Shown: positions 23,025-34,440 of the stretch, one piece after another | Numbering within the stretch: position 1 is the first letter of the stretch | Layout: each line of letters starts with the position of its first letter | NCBI GenBank assembly: GCA_029224185.1 | Contig: CM055195.1 | Location: 24,199,048-24,263,047 of the forward strand | Source: Karalla daura | Lineage: Eukaryota; Chordata; Actinopteri; Chaetodontiformes; Leiognathidae | Direction: 5' to 3' | DNA: 64,000 nt | Program-made: the position numbers and the translations under genes | Notes under the pieces: generated by a model | The model's database searches: none | Told to the model about the DNA's origin: nothing | What the model saw: only the letters and a program-made list of their open reading frames with translations

Positions 23025-24529
23025 TGCCAACGTTTACGGAACAAATAGTTACAATAGTAACTCGATCCGAGAATATTAAAGGCTGGCCCCCGTACATTAC
23101 CAGCAAATACTGTAAGTTGACTAAAGTATAAGACGAAATAAAAATGACTTAGGTCAGCATGCTGGCAGGGCAGCCGGTTAAGCTTTTTAGCCTGAAACAC
23201 TAGTCGGCTCACATGATCTCATTTAACGCAAGTGACAGTGTTTCATAGTATTCCCTTGCGGTGCAGCCACTGCTGTGCAGGCAAAGTTTGCACGTAGCAT
23301 GTCTCCGTTCCTCGCTGGATTCCTCGAACCCAAAGCCATCCCACACAATGGAGTTGGTTTTGCCTCTCTTGTTCTATAGCTACAGCTGCCCTCTGCGGCC
23401 ATCTTTCCTCACACCTCGAGTTTTCACATTCCAGCAGAGGATTATGCACAGCACAGGACCTGCCTGCCTCCCTCTGGCTGAGAGTTTGTGGCTCCGGGAA
23501 GGGGCGGATGTGCGCGGGCACGTCCTCATTCAGGCCGCAAGGCAAAATAAGAGCGCTCTTGCACAACAGAACATGCAAAAATGTTTTGTTTTCGGTTGCG
23601 CTATATCAAAATCATGATGTATTTGTACATTATGGAGAGCAATCCACATAAATACGAGCTGCAGTAACCTGCTTGCACAGTCCTACTGGTCAGGCGGTTG
23701 CAGACAAGACAAACTAAGAAACTGTTTTTGCACAATGCATGTCCCCAAATCTGTGGCGTTCATCTCTGAAGTGCATTTGGCTGCACATGGAGCAAAAGAG
23801 CATGAAACGTGGCACTCAACCGTAAGCGAATCCCAGACATTAACCACAAACTTCACGCAACCAATCGGTGGCCGATGAGCCCTTTAACAGGTCATCTTCC
23901 CTGCGGCTATGCCCTGTCTATTGTGGGCTCCCCGAGGACGGCGGGGCTCCATTCACTGTGTCTGTCACCTCTTAAATCACGGGACTCCCCAGTACTGGTA
24001 GTCTTACAGGGCGCGCGGGGCGATTTCAAAGGCAGCGGCCTGCCTCCACAATGGTTATCTGGAGCCAGTGAGGCGGAGAAAAAGGGAGAAAGGTTTCAAT
24101 TCTATCTTTTCTCACCCAGAACTCCAAAGAATGAGGCAATTTTATTTCCCTATGGAAAAATGCTGATGACATAGTATCTGGCCTTACAGTACGTGTATTT
24201 GTAGTTGACACTGATTTATGTCCTCTAATAAAAGCTTTTCATGAATGTATGTCCCCAATGTAGTATTCTGACAAAATATTTGAGCTATACTTTCAATTAC
24301 AAATGGCAGGACTCTTCAGTGTTCTTTGAGGACTCTGGCTTTGAGACGGCCGCAGCTATCATCATTTCAGTGCTGAGAACCATTGCTTTATTTGCCATAA
24401 ATGATGCACTCCTCACCTTGTATGACCACCTCCCCGAACCACCCATCACATTTATATATCAGGCGGCTCAGCTGTGCTCATTCGGAATGTACTCTATAAT
24501 TCATGCGAGTGGGTTAGACGGGCAATATT
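23025..24529. other. Non-coding stretch with one CTCF-like site
   Basis: No gene is recognised. Frames such as 23261-23617 plus and 24241-24705 plus are open but have no domain. A CTCF-like word is listed separately at 23386. Confidence 0.5.
23386..23399 (-). promoter_or_regulatory. CTCF-like motif
   Basis: The minus strand reads gccgcagagggcag. It agrees with the CTCF core pattern CCASYAGRKGGCRS at 12 of 14 positions, including the central AGAGGGC. A single motif match of this quality can occur by chance, so occupancy is not implied. Confidence 0.3.
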
Positions 24530-24950
24530 TGCCTGGCCTGCGGCCTCGCCTGCCGCGAGAATGCGCCGGCGGCCGAGGATATTTGCCTGGCAGCGCGCCC
24601 GTGGCGTTCCACTGCACACGCCCCCGAGTCAGACCGAAACAACGCGCAGGCGTTTTGTTTTCCTCCAGACGTTCACCCGCCTCTTTTTGCCGAGGCGACT
24701 TCTGAGGCTTTTCACTTTTTCTGCCCATTTGCATGCCGAGGCGCATTCCATTCACACGAGCACGTCGGTCCACTACCGCTTTCGGAGACTGCGGACGAAG
24801 CGACTTCCGCGCAGAACTGACGGAGGGGTTTTTCACCGTGCGAAGTTTCCCGGGACGAAATGGAACCGTTGAACTGAGCCTCGAGAGTTGAGCTTAATCT
24901 CCTCCAGCGCGCTCGCCGTCCTCTGAAAAACCCTGTCTGCGAAGACGCAG
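24530..24950. other. CpG-rich segment
   Basis: A sharp switch from AT-rich sequence to CpG-dense sequence near 24535. It contains a small inexact repetition (atatttgcctgg at about 24526-24537 and again at 24578-24589). Frames on both strands are open (24474-24872 plus, 24501-24836 minus), consistent with composition rather than coding. Confidence 0.45.
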
Positions 24951-25218
24951 TTATTAGTCAGAGTTTGTTAGACTCCTGCCAGGTTTTAAGCAAAATCCCA
25001 ATGGGATTGGCTTAGCTTTCATGAGATGCTTTCGCCTCACTCTCTCTCCTCTGTTTTAAAGAGGATTACATGACAAAGACATTAATGCCAGAAAATACAT
25101 TTTTTGGCATAAAGGTGACTTTTACCAAAAAGTTGATTTTTCTTTTGTTTTTTTTAAATTCACTTCCTTTATATACAACTTTTGAATCCTTTACATTCAA
25201 CCCCTGGTCAAATGCAGA
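24951..25218. other. Non-coding stretch
   Basis: AT-rich, with a T-run near 25149. A short inverted word pair occurs near 25085-25135 (gccagaaaata...ttttttggcat). Nothing else is recognised. Confidence 0.5.
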
Positions 25219-25269
25219 ATATATACATACATACATACATATATATATATATATACATACATACATACA

Positions 25270-25301
<32 letters not shown>

Positions 25302-25397
25302 CACATACATACATATATACATACATACATACATACATACATACATACACATACATATATATACACATATATATATACACATATATATATATATATC
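25219..25397. repeat. (CATA)n/(TA)n microsatellite
   Basis: Long CATA runs are interrupted by TA blocks and a few CACATA units. Tyr/Ile/His/Thr-rich frames on both strands arise solely from this tract. Confidence 0.97.
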
Positions 25398-26079
25398 ATG
25401 GTGCAGTATGCCATAATACACCATGATAATGCATTTACAAATGCTGCCATTAATTTGGGGAAATTAAAAAAATATTACACATAGTCACCGTAAAGTTTGC
25501 TCCTCATCAGCTTCTGGCATCCGACACATTCAAAGAATTTTAGATTGATTTACACATGTAAACAGGTAAACTTGCAGGGCAGCGGCATGACAGTCCATCA
25601 CTGTGAAACTGCAGCCACAGGCAAGGGACAAACAGCACCAACGCATTTTTCCTGCAAAGCCAAGGCTTTTGACGCAAGGCAGCTGCCGGAGCTGCAGTAC
25701 ACGATCGAAACAAGGGGGGGGGGGGCGCTAGAGTGCACTATGCGTTTGAATGCGACACACAACTTCACCATGAGACGCAGGTGATTCATACACGATGTCC
25801 CTTTAAAAACACAAAGCCATCGCATTTCAGTGTTGTAATCATGGCAACAAGAAGCGAATGTGCTATCTGACTTGAGAAAGGCATCCTAATACATGTTGAC
25901 TGTAATGCTGTAAAAGGAAAACTCTCAGTGCTCCATGACAGCTGCTGATAGTCTTCTCCTCCCTTCTGACCAGTTCTTCCTCTGCTCTCACCAGGGTTTT
26001 GAACCACCTCCTACACTGCTGTGCCATGAAAGTCTCGAAATTTGGCCTGCACATGACGCAGTGCACGCCACGTTGCACG
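25398..26079. other. Non-coding stretch
   Basis: Mixed sequence with a ten-base G-run at about 25717. No exon or repeat end was recognised. Confidence 0.5.
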
Positions 26080-27880
26080 GGAGTGCGCGTCGGCCTTCGA
26101 TTTTTCAACTCTCGGGCTTCGCATGCGCGTGATTCATCATCGCACCGCATGGCGCACTTACTGTGAACGCAATGTTTACGGTCTGAATCCTAAGCGCCGC
26201 CGTCGCTGACTGTATGTTCTTTGAAAGGACCCTGGGAAGAAAGGCCGCCCGGCAAGAACTAATGAGGATCACAGTAAACTACAAACTCGAAGACAAATCG
26301 TCTCTGGCTGCAGCGAGGCTCGCGCCCATGGGAGAAACGGCGCGGCCGCAGATGTGGATACTCGTGAAGCCGCTTGTCGTCGTTACTGCCGCCGCTGTGC
26401 TCGATTAGAACACGGTCTCGCCTTTGTGTTTGATTTCAGCGCGTGTGTGCTTTAACAGCGCTTCCTCTCCGAACAATAATGAATCTCTGACGCTCGTTAT
26501 TTTGCATTGTTACTAATAACTCCATTCGGTAGCAACTGTTTCCTAAACAAGCACACGTTGAGGTCCCCCCCCCCCCCCCCCCCAGACGCAAGCAGTTATC
26601 CAAAGAATTTAACAGCGCATTACCATAGATGGCCTCGGTAATGGGTCATTTGGATCCGAACCACGATAATGCGACCATTTTATCTTGATGCTTTAAGATT
26701 TTTATTAGATTTTTGGCCTTGTTCGATTTAACAATTTTGCGTTCCATTTGTACTTAAAAGCTACGTTTTCTGTGGAACATAAGAGGGTGGCAACGCTGCA
26801 AACGCGTCAGCGTTGGTGCTCTTGTTTGCATAACCGCGAACACGTGACTAATCCGCCCCGGCCGCGCGCACGTCGTGGCCACGGCCGCCACTGATTCTCA
26901 TTAAAATCCACGTGCATTTGAGACGGTGAGCCAGCCTCCTTCACCGGACCGGGAGATGACCCCGGAAATACCTGGATTTTTAATGAATCATGTGATCGGC
27001 GGGTGCTTCACGCCGTCGGGGGAGAGTTTCTTTCGGCTGAAACGAATGAGCTGAATCAAAGAGAGTGGCCGGCCCGGCTGGAGACAGCGAGGCATTCTGG
27101 GGGCAAGATGACGATGACGCGTTTCCCTTTTTTTCTTCCTTTCCCCCGCGATCGTCTCTCTTTCATCTCTCGATCTCGAACGTGCAAATTATTCTTTGGC
27201 ACCGTTGAAGTTAAGCGGGGACGGCGAGCAAAAAGCGAGGGATTTGGCCTGTCACGGTCGAGCGAGTGAGAGCAGACGCTGAGGCGGGTAGAGGGGAGGG
27301 GGGGGGAGGGGGTACAAACGAGGTGCTTCCGTTTCGGACATGACGGCCAACGTGAAACGGCTGTTAGCAGGCGCGCTGACGAGGGCCACGCTCGCCTCAA
27401 CCTAACGAGAATTGGCCGAGCTCGTAGAAAACCACGGACAAATGAAATGCTCCCGGACGGAATGACAATCTCAGACTGAAAGCGGAGCGGCGGACAACAG
27501 CGGCCCAACGTGTGGCGGGGTTGGAGTTACAAAGAAGAAAAGAAAGTGCGAAGAGTCCCCCGGACAAGTGCGATGGATACCAAAACCTCTCAGTCTGACT
27601 TTCGCTGTCACCACTAATGGAGTCTGACGGCTGGCGTTTATGTCACGCTGCCGACCACGTTTCCAGCGTCCTCCCGGTCCATTCATTAGCGACGGTGAGC
27701 TTCTCCCGTGGCTTTTCATCGGGGAATGGACGGGATTCTAAAGGTACACTGTGACAGGAATTCCACTCCGCGTCCGCCCACACGGCATCTGCCTCTGTAG
27801 TTCTCGCCGCGATTGCAGCGCCAGGTTGCGCCACCCAAAGTTTCAAAAGGCGATCCTCCCTTCACTTTGTCAACACTGAA
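26080..27880. other. CpG-rich domain with an AT-rich notch
   Basis: CpG-dense at about 26080-26420 and 26800-27880, separated by AT-richer sequence holding a 19-base C-run (26565-26583). Overlapping frames in both directions (27003-27269 plus, 27056-27508 minus, 27471-27719 minus) have no recognisable domain. A G-rich purine patch lies at 27290-27312. It could be island-like regulatory DNA. Confidence 0.45.
26565..26583 (-). repeat. Poly-C tract (19 C)
   Basis: An uninterrupted run of 19 C, equivalent to poly-G on the minus strand. Length in the assembly may be unreliable. Confidence 0.95.
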
Positions 27881-28489
27881 GTTCCTTTTTCTTGTTTCCT
27901 TGTTCATTTTCTCATTGGTTGCCCACTGACAGATGGACTACACCAATTCAGGCCCCTGGTCTCGGAGACTTAGAGGTTAGAGGTTCAGAGGCAAAATTCA
28001 TCAGTGTGCCATGGTCAGACTGAATGTACAGTACAGGTTCTTCATTACAGAGAAACAGCAATCTGTCCACTGAAAGAAAAAGAAAAATCCACAGAAAGAT
28101 AGATATTCCCAGGTTTGGATTGACTTGTATCTGAAAAGATGAAATTAGACAATACAGGACCACAACCTCCATTTTAACACCATCTCCATCGTCACACTCA
28201 ATGGATTTTCCATTTTAAGAGCATAACAGACGGACTCCATGTCACTGCTTGATGCCTCTTCCTGTCTCTATCTTTCCATCTCTCCCCCTCTCTCCATCCG
28301 TCTACAGCATCTCTCTCTCTCTCTCTGTCTCTCTTTTTTGTAGGACATGACACATATTGAAAGGCTGAACGGATGAACGGAGGAGATGGATTGGTGGGTG
28401 GAGCCGCGGGTGTCGGCCAGGTGAGAGGAGCGCGCTCGACTGGTGATACTTGCCTTGCTACTCTGCGGAGTGACGTGGTGAGAAGTAAG

Positions 28490-28493
<4 letters not shown>
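27881..28493. other. Non-coding stretch with a short (TC)n
   Basis: Ordinary sequence. A (TC)n tract of about 12 units lies at 28309-28333. The minus-strand frame 28198-28569 runs through this and the following G-run and is an artefact. Confidence 0.5.

Positions 28494-28520
<27 letters not shown>
28494..28520 (+). repeat. Poly-G tract (27 G)
   Basis: The longest homopolymer in the window. It is capable of G-quadruplex formation and is a likely spot for replication slippage or assembly length error. Confidence 0.95.
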
Positions 28521-28599
28521 TGTAAAAAGAAAGTGACGGCATCACATGACCAACCCCCACCCCCCCCATCCTCGATGTACGTGTTCCTGAGTGATGAGT

Positions 28600-29818
28600 G
28601 AAATCCGAGCGGAGTGCCGCTGACGGTCGAGAAACGACCCCTGGAATGGAATCCGGGAGCGACCGTACGCAGCGCCAGGCCCGCGCGAGCCGCTCAAGGC
28701 TAAGGCTGTCCTGAGGTACACATTCACACGTGCAGTACGCGATGTCGATTGCTCAACCGAGGCGCTACATAAGCAGCACTGCGGCGGCGGCGGCGGGCCA
28801 CGTTTAAGACGGCGATCCAACAGGACACAGGCGGAGAACCGCGACTGATGAGCGGGACGGAAATTCGGAGTGGATAAAGATAAAATAAGAGGGTAAAGAT
28901 AAGATAAGGTAAAGAAAAGATATGCCAGACACTTGTCAATGTCATATCAATGTACAAATGTTTGTGAATTGCACATAACCACTGCTGAACGTCACGGACC
29001 TGATGTATGGGTGAGCCTCCTGCAGCCGGACCTGCGCTCTGTTGAATGTACACTAATTTAATGGCAGACCGGAGACGGCAACTTGGCACATGCCTTGTTA
29101 TTACCAGTCTGCGACACAGCACACCCAGGCAAGCGAGGGACGCAGCCGGGCTGGGATGAGCCCTCGCAGGGAAGATATACGACGGGCGGCCTCGGCTGAA
29201 GACGCTCGGGGGCCGCCGTCCCACCGGCGTGCGGCTTTTAGCTTAATCAGGCGGCGTGAGCGCCACAAAAACGGACTGCGAAATGATCTGCCCGGGTTAA
29301 TAAAGCGTGGATGTTTGTCGGCCGCCTCGCTCCGCAAACAGAGCGGTAACTCACGGGGACGGTCGTCCATCAGTCAGCGCGGCGCGTCACGCGCGCACCG
29401 CGTCGCTATCTTGCAGTTCAGAGCCCACTTAGCGCCATTATTCTTTCATCTCGGCGCCGGTCTTCATCCGTCACTCGATCGGGAGTCCCTCTTCACGGCG
29501 GACCGGGAACGTTCAAATCCCCACGACCGGGGGAGGGGGGGGGGGTTGGAAAACGACAAGTCCGATTGTTTCCGTCGCTCTCCGCGCTGTCGGATCACTG
29601 TTCGCAATGAAACGCATTCGCGCGGCTGCGTCTGCTGCTGACTCCACTTCGGCGCTAATTGTTAACATTAAAACATAATTAAAAAAGTGACGATCGAGCA
29701 GAGGCGCCGACCGGCGCTGCTTTGCTGATTTTAAGAAGTTGAACGGCGATGTGATCCCCGAAGCGTCGCAGCGCTGCACGCGCACGACCGTCTTAGGGCG
29801 CGAGTCGCTAATGAGCGA

Positions 29819-29821
<3 letters not shown>
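28600..29821. other. CpG-rich segment, with (CGG)n at 28781-28797
   Basis: CpG-dense apart from an AT-rich island at 28860-28990. It includes five to six CGG units. The 183-codon plus-strand frame 29090-29641 is Arg/Ser-rich, lacks any domain and is matched by open frames on the minus strand, so I treat it as compositional. A 10-base G-run lies at about 29535-29544. Confidence 0.45.
28860..28990 (-). mobile_element. Possible LINE-like 3' tail ((TTATC)-type repeats on minus strand)
   Basis: On the plus strand, gataaagataaaataag and agataagataagg words repeat. On the minus strand this gives TTATCTTATC-type sequence of the kind found downstream of many fish LINE 3' ends. The region beyond, towards 28990 on the minus strand, is AT-rich but carries no recognisable LINE body. 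Confidence 0.3.

Positions 29822-29867
<46 letters not shown>
29822..29867. repeat. (GA)n microsatellite, 23 units
   Basis: A pure dinucleotide tract. It accounts for the Arg/Glu-rich plus frame and the Leu/Ser-rich minus frame through it. Confidence 0.97.
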
Positions 29868-29870
<3 letters not shown>

Positions 29871-30559
29871 CAGACGTCGCGAAAACGGGGATGTACTGTA
29901 CGTACAAGGATGTACGTGCGGGGATGTGTTGTGGAGCAGCGATTGAGAGATCGCTTAAGGAAGGAGGTGTTGTGGAAAAACTGCAAGACTGCAAGACTGG
30001 AACAGGTACCGAGCGTTCATTCTCTGCAGAGAAGGAGGACAGCACACTCTGACCACTGCCAGTGGATCAGAGGACTGCTTCCCTGAAGGACGGGTCACGA
30101 CGCCTTTTATCCTGACCTCCAGGAACACACCCCTAGGTGTGAAAACCGTTCGGTCACGATAAACAAATAGTCAGTAGCTGAGCAAGTCTTCACAACCGGT
30201 GTCCTGTGAGCAGGGCGCCGCCATAGGTACAACAATGGAGGTGTTAACAGCGGGGAGCGATCTTACAGTGAAGCTCTTGAGTCTTTGATGGCTGCAGCAC
30301 ACAGAGTTCAGGCTACAACTGAATGAACACCGACATTGGTCAAATGTTCCTAGACGCATGTGAAATTTCCACCACAGAGGAAAACGAGCGTCGAGTGAGG
30401 GGAAACGCGACACACCGTCGGTGAGGAAGACGCGGTGGTCAGGGCCTTTCCTCGTTCCCGCGCCGAGGGAGGACGCGTCCCCCGCGCATCGACAACGTGA
30501 GGTCATCCGGGCCCCCCCGCCGCGCGCCGCCTTCGCCCCGCCAATGCATATTCATGGGC
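29868..30559. other. Non-coding stretch, CpG-rich towards its end
   Basis: No gene is recognised. CpG density rises from about 30370. There are multiple short frames with no domain. Confidence 0.5.
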
Positions 30560-30800
30560 GGCGCGGAGCCATTCATTTGCCAGATTGGAAAATGGGCAGT
30601 GAGGAGAGAGCTTGACATTCACTTTGCGCCGAATTGTTCTCACTTGACACCCGACTTGCTGATTGATGAGAAATATTATGGCCTGGAGGGGGAGAGCAAA
30701 GTGAAAGATGAACGAGCGCGAGGCCGGCACCCGTGTCACATCTCGGAGCCACAGCTCTTTATTAATCTTTTGTTTAGGCCCGCGCCTATCCATCCCCGTT
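30560..30800. promoter_or_regulatory. Candidate conserved non-coding element
   Basis: A repeat-free block with ccattcatttgccagattgg, tgctgattgatgagaaatat and cagctctttattaatctttt. It has homeodomain (ATTAAT) and TGATTGAT-type words. Enhancer-like in appearance only. Confidence 0.25.
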
Positions 30801-30903
30801 TGTGTTGCACAAGTAGGATTGGATCTGTCATATCAGGTATTTACCTGCATTTGTCTCACGCCTCTCCACTGTGAGCGCGTGCAGGTGTATGTGGCTAAAA
30901 GGA

Positions 30904-30950
30904 TGTGTGTGCGCGCGTGCGTGCGTGCGTGCGTGTGTGTGTGTGTGTGT
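30904..30950. repeat. (GT)n/(GC)n/(GTGC)n microsatellite
   Basis: Alternating purine-pyrimidine throughout, starting GTGTGT, passing through GCGCGC and GTGC units and ending in (GT)10. This is among the best Z-DNA-forming sequences in the window. Confidence 0.95.
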
Positions 30951-31632
30951 ACCATATTCAGCAAATGTATTTAAAGTGCTGCTTTGTCTGTGGGCGCACC
31001 GTGTAGAACTAACACCGTATATGAAGCGTCACTCCGCAGTGAAGGCAGGGTTTTCACGTGCCAGGCAGTGTCACATTCGAACATTGTACTGTGAAGAACG
31101 CGGACTGAACCGACAAAGAGGCACATATGGAGAGACAGAGCGGCGCCAAGGATAGACGGGCTTAAGAGACGTCTTGCAAAGAAACAAAACGAGAGTCACG
31201 TGGCGGCGTTGGAGGACGGGATGAAGAAAGAGAGATCCCGTTGAGTTTCTGCTTTCAGCGGCGTGCTTGGACGTGCACAGCCAAGCCTGGTTAGAGCGGC
31301 GGAAACGCATGGGCATCCCGTCATCTCCAGCATTCGTCCGTTCCCTGTAAGGTCTCCCTTTTGCATTAACGCCCCCCCCCCCCCGACACATTGGTTCAGG
31401 TACGACTGAGTTGCATTGAGGAATGATCAGTCACGTCGGCGCGAGCGGAGGCCCTAATCAAACCGTACCTGCTACAGCTTGATGCACATCCCCGTGAACG
31501 TCCCCAGCTGAGCTGATCGGTGCTGATGGGATCTGACAGCCCCCTCCCCCCTTTAATTTGCGTGAACTACTGGATACATTCACGAGGGAAGTGTCCTGCG
31601 CGTCATTTTTCGCCACGTCTGAAGTCTGCGAA
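30951..31632. other. Non-coding stretch
   Basis: Mixed sequence with a C-run at about 31373-31384. No repeat end or exon is recognised. Confidence 0.5.
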
Positions 31633-31790
31633 TGTCTCTCTGTCTGTGTGTGTCTGTCTCTCTCTGTGTGTGTCTGTCTCTCTCTGTGTCTGTCTGTCTC
31701 TCTCTGTGTCTGTCTGTCTCTCTCTCTCTCTGTCTCTCTGTCTCTCTCTGTCTCTCTCTCTCTCTCTGTCTCTCTCTCTGTCTCTCTCTG

Positions 31791-31822
<32 letters not shown>

Positions 31823-31846
31823 TCTGTCTCTCTCTCTCTCTCTCTC
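31633..31846. repeat. (CT)n/(CTGT)n microsatellite, about 214 bp
   Basis: TCTC and TGTC units alternate over the whole tract, becoming purer CT towards the end. All three plus frames and a minus frame are open across it, giving Leu/Ser/Cys-rich or Arg/Glu/Asp-rich products that are not genes. Confidence 0.97.
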
Positions 31847-33558
31847 ATTCCCATCAATTGCCTCCTTTTGAGGTGTGTGTATATTTGGAGAGGTGAATCA
31901 ATAAGCACTCCACTGCCGTGGAACACTGTCTTTTTATTTGAGCCGCATTTCAGTAATTTATCATCCAATTTATCATATTGAAGAAAACAACAAATACGTA
32001 AATAAAAAAAAATCTAATATTTGCAAAATGCACTGTGTGTGTGTGTGTGTGTGCGTGCGCCTTTCTTGCCTGGTCAGAAAAGGTGCCATTATCTGTTGCC
32101 ATGGCGTCTGGCTCGCTCCTCCGGTTCATTTCTAATTTCATGGGCATTTTCTGAACTTTCAAGGGTGGTTTCCCCCCCCCCCCCGGCACTCCCGTTAATT
32201 CCTAACCCTGCCGATAAAATCCAAATTGCGATTCATCCCAGCATTCCCAGCGCTGCGGCGTACTCCACTGTCAGGCCCGCTCAAGCCCCCATGCCAAGAC
32301 TTAAGCCATGGAAAAGGTCAGGCGTCCGGATCGTTGTCAGCGTCAGCATTTTGATATACTTGTTCGCCTCAGGCCTGATTGACACATCGGCGATTGATTG
32401 GTATCAGGATCATGTTTTGCTGGAAACCCGCCCCCCCCCCACGGGTCGATTTTTCCTTTCTGCACGTACTGTACGTAATGACGGGAAGGTTATTCCCAGG
32501 TTTTCCTTTTTCTTTGTGCTTTTTTTTTACTATGATTATAAGCTGGGTTTTGTGACAGGGCAGCCCATTATCTCACAGGGCTGGTGTTTGAGGGTGTGAC
32601 ATTCTGAAAGGTCATGGCAGGCTTTGCGGTCAGTAGGGAGGTGCAGCAGCAAGGGACGGCCCTGCGATCGGCCCTCTAACCTGCCCCGCTTAAGCGGCCC
32701 CGGCGCCACACGCGAGTCCCGCCCACAACCAGACCCGGCACTTTGACCCCTGACCTCCCCTGCAGAGAGGGGGGGACGACAAAAAAAAAAAAAAAATCAC
32801 TCCACCGAGGGAGGGTCGTAAACGAAACAAATAAATGGAAGGCTGAAAGGCAAGGGGTGACTTTGCGGGGTGGCTTCCAACGCCGCTCCTTTTCCCCTGC
32901 CACTGAAATCAGGTCAGACCAAAGTTTCGCAAAAAAAAATTCCCCAGGGCACACGTGAAGTGAGCTCTCTGAAGTGGAACCCCGCGTGTCAGCCCCTCCT
33001 GACAATATACAATTATTTGCACTGTGCCTTGGTTATTACGTGTCAAAAAACTGCAATACTAGTAGTAAACTGAAAAAAGAAGAAAGAAAAGGAAAGGAAT
33101 AAAAGTTTCGTGTGTTTTTTCTACAGCCTCGCAGGTTCGGAGTGGAACGTTCTCGCGTGGTTGTTTTTGCATTCAACTGTGACTTTGTGAAGCTGCTTTG
33201 ATGTGCTGAGAGTTGGTAATGAGAAGACTGATTGGAGCACCCAGTGTTAGAATCGCAGGTCAGGCTGACACTGCTTGCTTGATATCATTTGTGTGTGGGC
33301 GTGCGTGTCTGTGGTGTGTATAAATGGGGGTCGGGGGCTGCTCAAGGCTGAACATAAGCAGGCGTGTGTGCATTCAAAAGTTCCAGCCAAGCAATTATTC
33401 AGGCATTTCATATTGTGCCCAGAGTAAACAGGAATGGACAAACGATTTAACAAAGTGTATCCATTTCACTTTAAAGCAAACGTATGATCACAGAAAAACA
33501 CAGAAACAGGATGCTGCAGTAGGCTGACATGTAGATTCTGTCAGATACAGGACACGTA
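31847..33558. other. Non-coding stretch with a (GT)n at 32034-32060
   Basis: Mixed sequence. It holds a short GT tract, a C-run at about 32172-32184 and an A-run near 32781-32796. The 192-codon plus frame 32021-32599 starts inside the GT tract and shows no recognisable domain. Confidence 0.5.
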
Positions 33559-34440
33559 CAGTTTGGTGCAAAAACAGTGAACCAACAGAGCATGGTTAGC
33601 TCTGTACAGCGCCACAATAGATCTGACATGAGATAACAAGTATATAACAAATAACAACTGAATGAGGTAAGAATGATCAAAAAATGAACAAAAGGGAAAA
33701 GGAAATTCCAAACAAACCCATCAGGGTTGGTGCTGCAAAAGTATGACGGATGACAAAAGACTCCTTGTCCTGGTCAAGAAAGGAAAAGGTCAAGAAGACC
33801 CCCCTTCACAACAGTTAGCCAGTTTAAGACTCTCCAGAAGGTAGACATATGTGTTAAAGTCAACCGCCGAGAGGAGAATGAAAACAGAGTGAATAACGGG
33901 TTCATCACAAGGTGTGAAACATGGATGTTAAAAGGAACACTTATGGTTATCTATAAGAGAGCCAGTGCCGCTCTGGAACAATATCCAAGGGCAGACGAGA
34001 CATGGGTCAACTGGAAGCATAATGCTGGAGAGGAGGGTAGAGGAGAGGAACTGCTCAAGTTCTCAAACTTCACCTCATCGGTGAAGCCTGGTGGTCATAG
34101 TGTAATAATATGAGCCTCCCTTATATTTCCCTCAGTGCTCTCGCTGTTGACAAAAGCAGCGGGGTGAATCCTGAAGTATGTCGGGCAATATTATCTGCTC
34201 ATATTCAGCCAAACGCCTCGGAACTCATTGAATTGAGCCTCACGGTACAGATGGACAACGAACTAAAGCGGCTGCAAATGCATTGCATCCTATACCAGTC
34301 ACCTGATTCGGATGTAAATACCCTCCAATCAAAGCTCAGAGTCTGCACATCATCTTGATTGACTGTTACATTTAGAATCCACTGTGTTTCTGTGCAATAC
34401 GAAAGGCTACAGTGTCCAAATATTCCTGGGAATACCATCT
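33559..34440 (+). mobile_element. Decayed, internally deleted Tc1-like transposon
   Basis: The order of parts matches a fish Tc1-like element. A left end near 33559 follows TA, with an inverted-repeat word cagcgccacaatagatctga (33609-33628). A 5' transposase segment starts at aaacaaacccatcag (33708). Next comes the catalytic region, with an Asp-Glu-Thr block (about 33995) and a conserved SSVKPGG block (about 34078), then DKSS (34150) and a conserved ILSAHIQPNASELI segment (34189-34230) followed by VQMDN (34246-34260). Sequence then jumps to the 3' non-coding motif cacctgattcggatgtaaat (34301-34320), so the C-terminal part with the last catalytic acid is deleted. The right end near 34440 (gtccaaatattcctgg) resembles the usual terminus. 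Stops and frameshifts interrupt the frame, so the element is dead. Full-length relatives are about 1.6 kb. Confidence 0.88.

Noticed and set aside
29090..29641. 183-codon plus-strand frame
   Set aside because: Arg/Ser-rich product from CpG-rich DNA, with minus-strand frames open over the same bases; no recognisable motif.
32021..32599. 192-codon plus-strand frame with a hydrophobic stretch
   Set aside because: Begins inside a (GT)n tract and crosses C-runs and T-runs; no family resemblance and no sign of a conserved start.
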